5,227 nucleotides of DNA from Pseudomonadota bacterium. Lineage in GTDB: Bacteria > Pseudomonadota > Alphaproteobacteria > Rs-D84. The DNA lies in the NCBI GenBank assembly GCA_030531915.1, contig JAUNMD010000066.1, forward strand, positions 1-5,227, given 5' to 3'. Made by a program: the position numbers and the translations under genes. Shown piece after piece: positions 5,124 to 5,227 of the stretch. The notes beneath the pieces are model-generated. The model did no database searches and had not been told where the DNA came from. It was given only the letters and a program-made list of their open reading frames with translations. The stretch's first letter is position 1, and every line of letters starts with the position of its first letter.

Positions 5124-5227
5124 ATGCGTAAAAACGGCGAACCTTTTATCACAGCCCAGAATTTGACCATCGCGTATGGCCCGCGTGTCATCGTGCGCGA
5201 CATTGACTTTACCGTCAATCGTGGTGA
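5124..5227 (+). CDS. mlaF: MlaF-type ABC transporter ATP-binding protein, 5' fragment
   Basis: Only the first 34 codons are in the window. The product begins MRKNGEPF, then ITAQNLTIAYGPRVIVRDID, the A-loop and first beta sheet of an ABC ATPase (the Tyr of the IAYG segment is the likely A-loop aromatic), then FTVNRG, just before where the Walker A motif is expected. It starts five bases after the permease stop, so the two are almost certainly co-transcribed. It would energise lipid transport by the permease. There is no clear Shine-Dalgarno, as expected if translation is coupled to the preceding gene. Assignment to MlaF rests on position more than on sequence. Confidence 0.82.
   Translation, partial: MRKNGEPFITAQNLTIAYGPRVIVRDIDFTVNRG

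Overview
The window most resembles chromosome from an uncultured Gram-negative bacterium, probably an alphaproteobacterium of the small-genome, host- or gut-associated kind. This is an inference. It rests on an Mla-type (outer-membrane lipid transport) permease with the start of its ATPase, and on two secreted-looking cysteine-rich proteins with CxxGY units of a style I associate with gut alphaproteobacterial genomes. I could not run any database search. No tRNA, rRNA, CRISPR array, insertion sequence or phage gene is visible.

Layout. (1) 1-657, plus strand: the 3' part of a cysteine-rich repeat protein, closed by a strong intrinsic terminator (661-693). (2) 734-1891, plus: a BaiN/YhiN/HI0933-type flavoprotein whose best start has a -10-like box seven bases upstream and no Shine-Dalgarno, so it may be leaderless. 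(3) 1973-2863, plus: a serine alpha/beta hydrolase of the monoacylglycerol-lipase-like group, with its own promoter and Shine-Dalgarno. (4) 2911-3670, plus: a second cysteine-rich secreted protein split over two frames. A signal-peptide ORF (2911-3030) has an excellent promoter and Shine-Dalgarno, but the cysteine-rich body (to 3670) lies in the next frame. (5) 3715-4194, minus: a YbaK-family aminoacyl-tRNA deacylase, apparently also leaderless. (6) 4294-5118, plus: an MlaE-family ABC permease, divergent from ybaK. Five bases after its stop begins the ATP-binding subunit, cut by the window edge before its Walker A motif.

The genes form short transcription units rather than one operon; only the permease and ATPase are clearly co-transcribed. 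Housekeeping functions (flavoenzyme, lipase-like hydrolase, tRNA proofreading, lipid transport) alternate with two members of a cysteine-rich exported family. The points most worth following are the frame-split cysteine-rich gene, the interleaved inverted repeats around its promoter, the two apparently leaderless genes with identical -10-to-ATG spacing, and an orphan TATAAT box pointing antisense into ybaK. Intergenic gaps are all under 120 bases.
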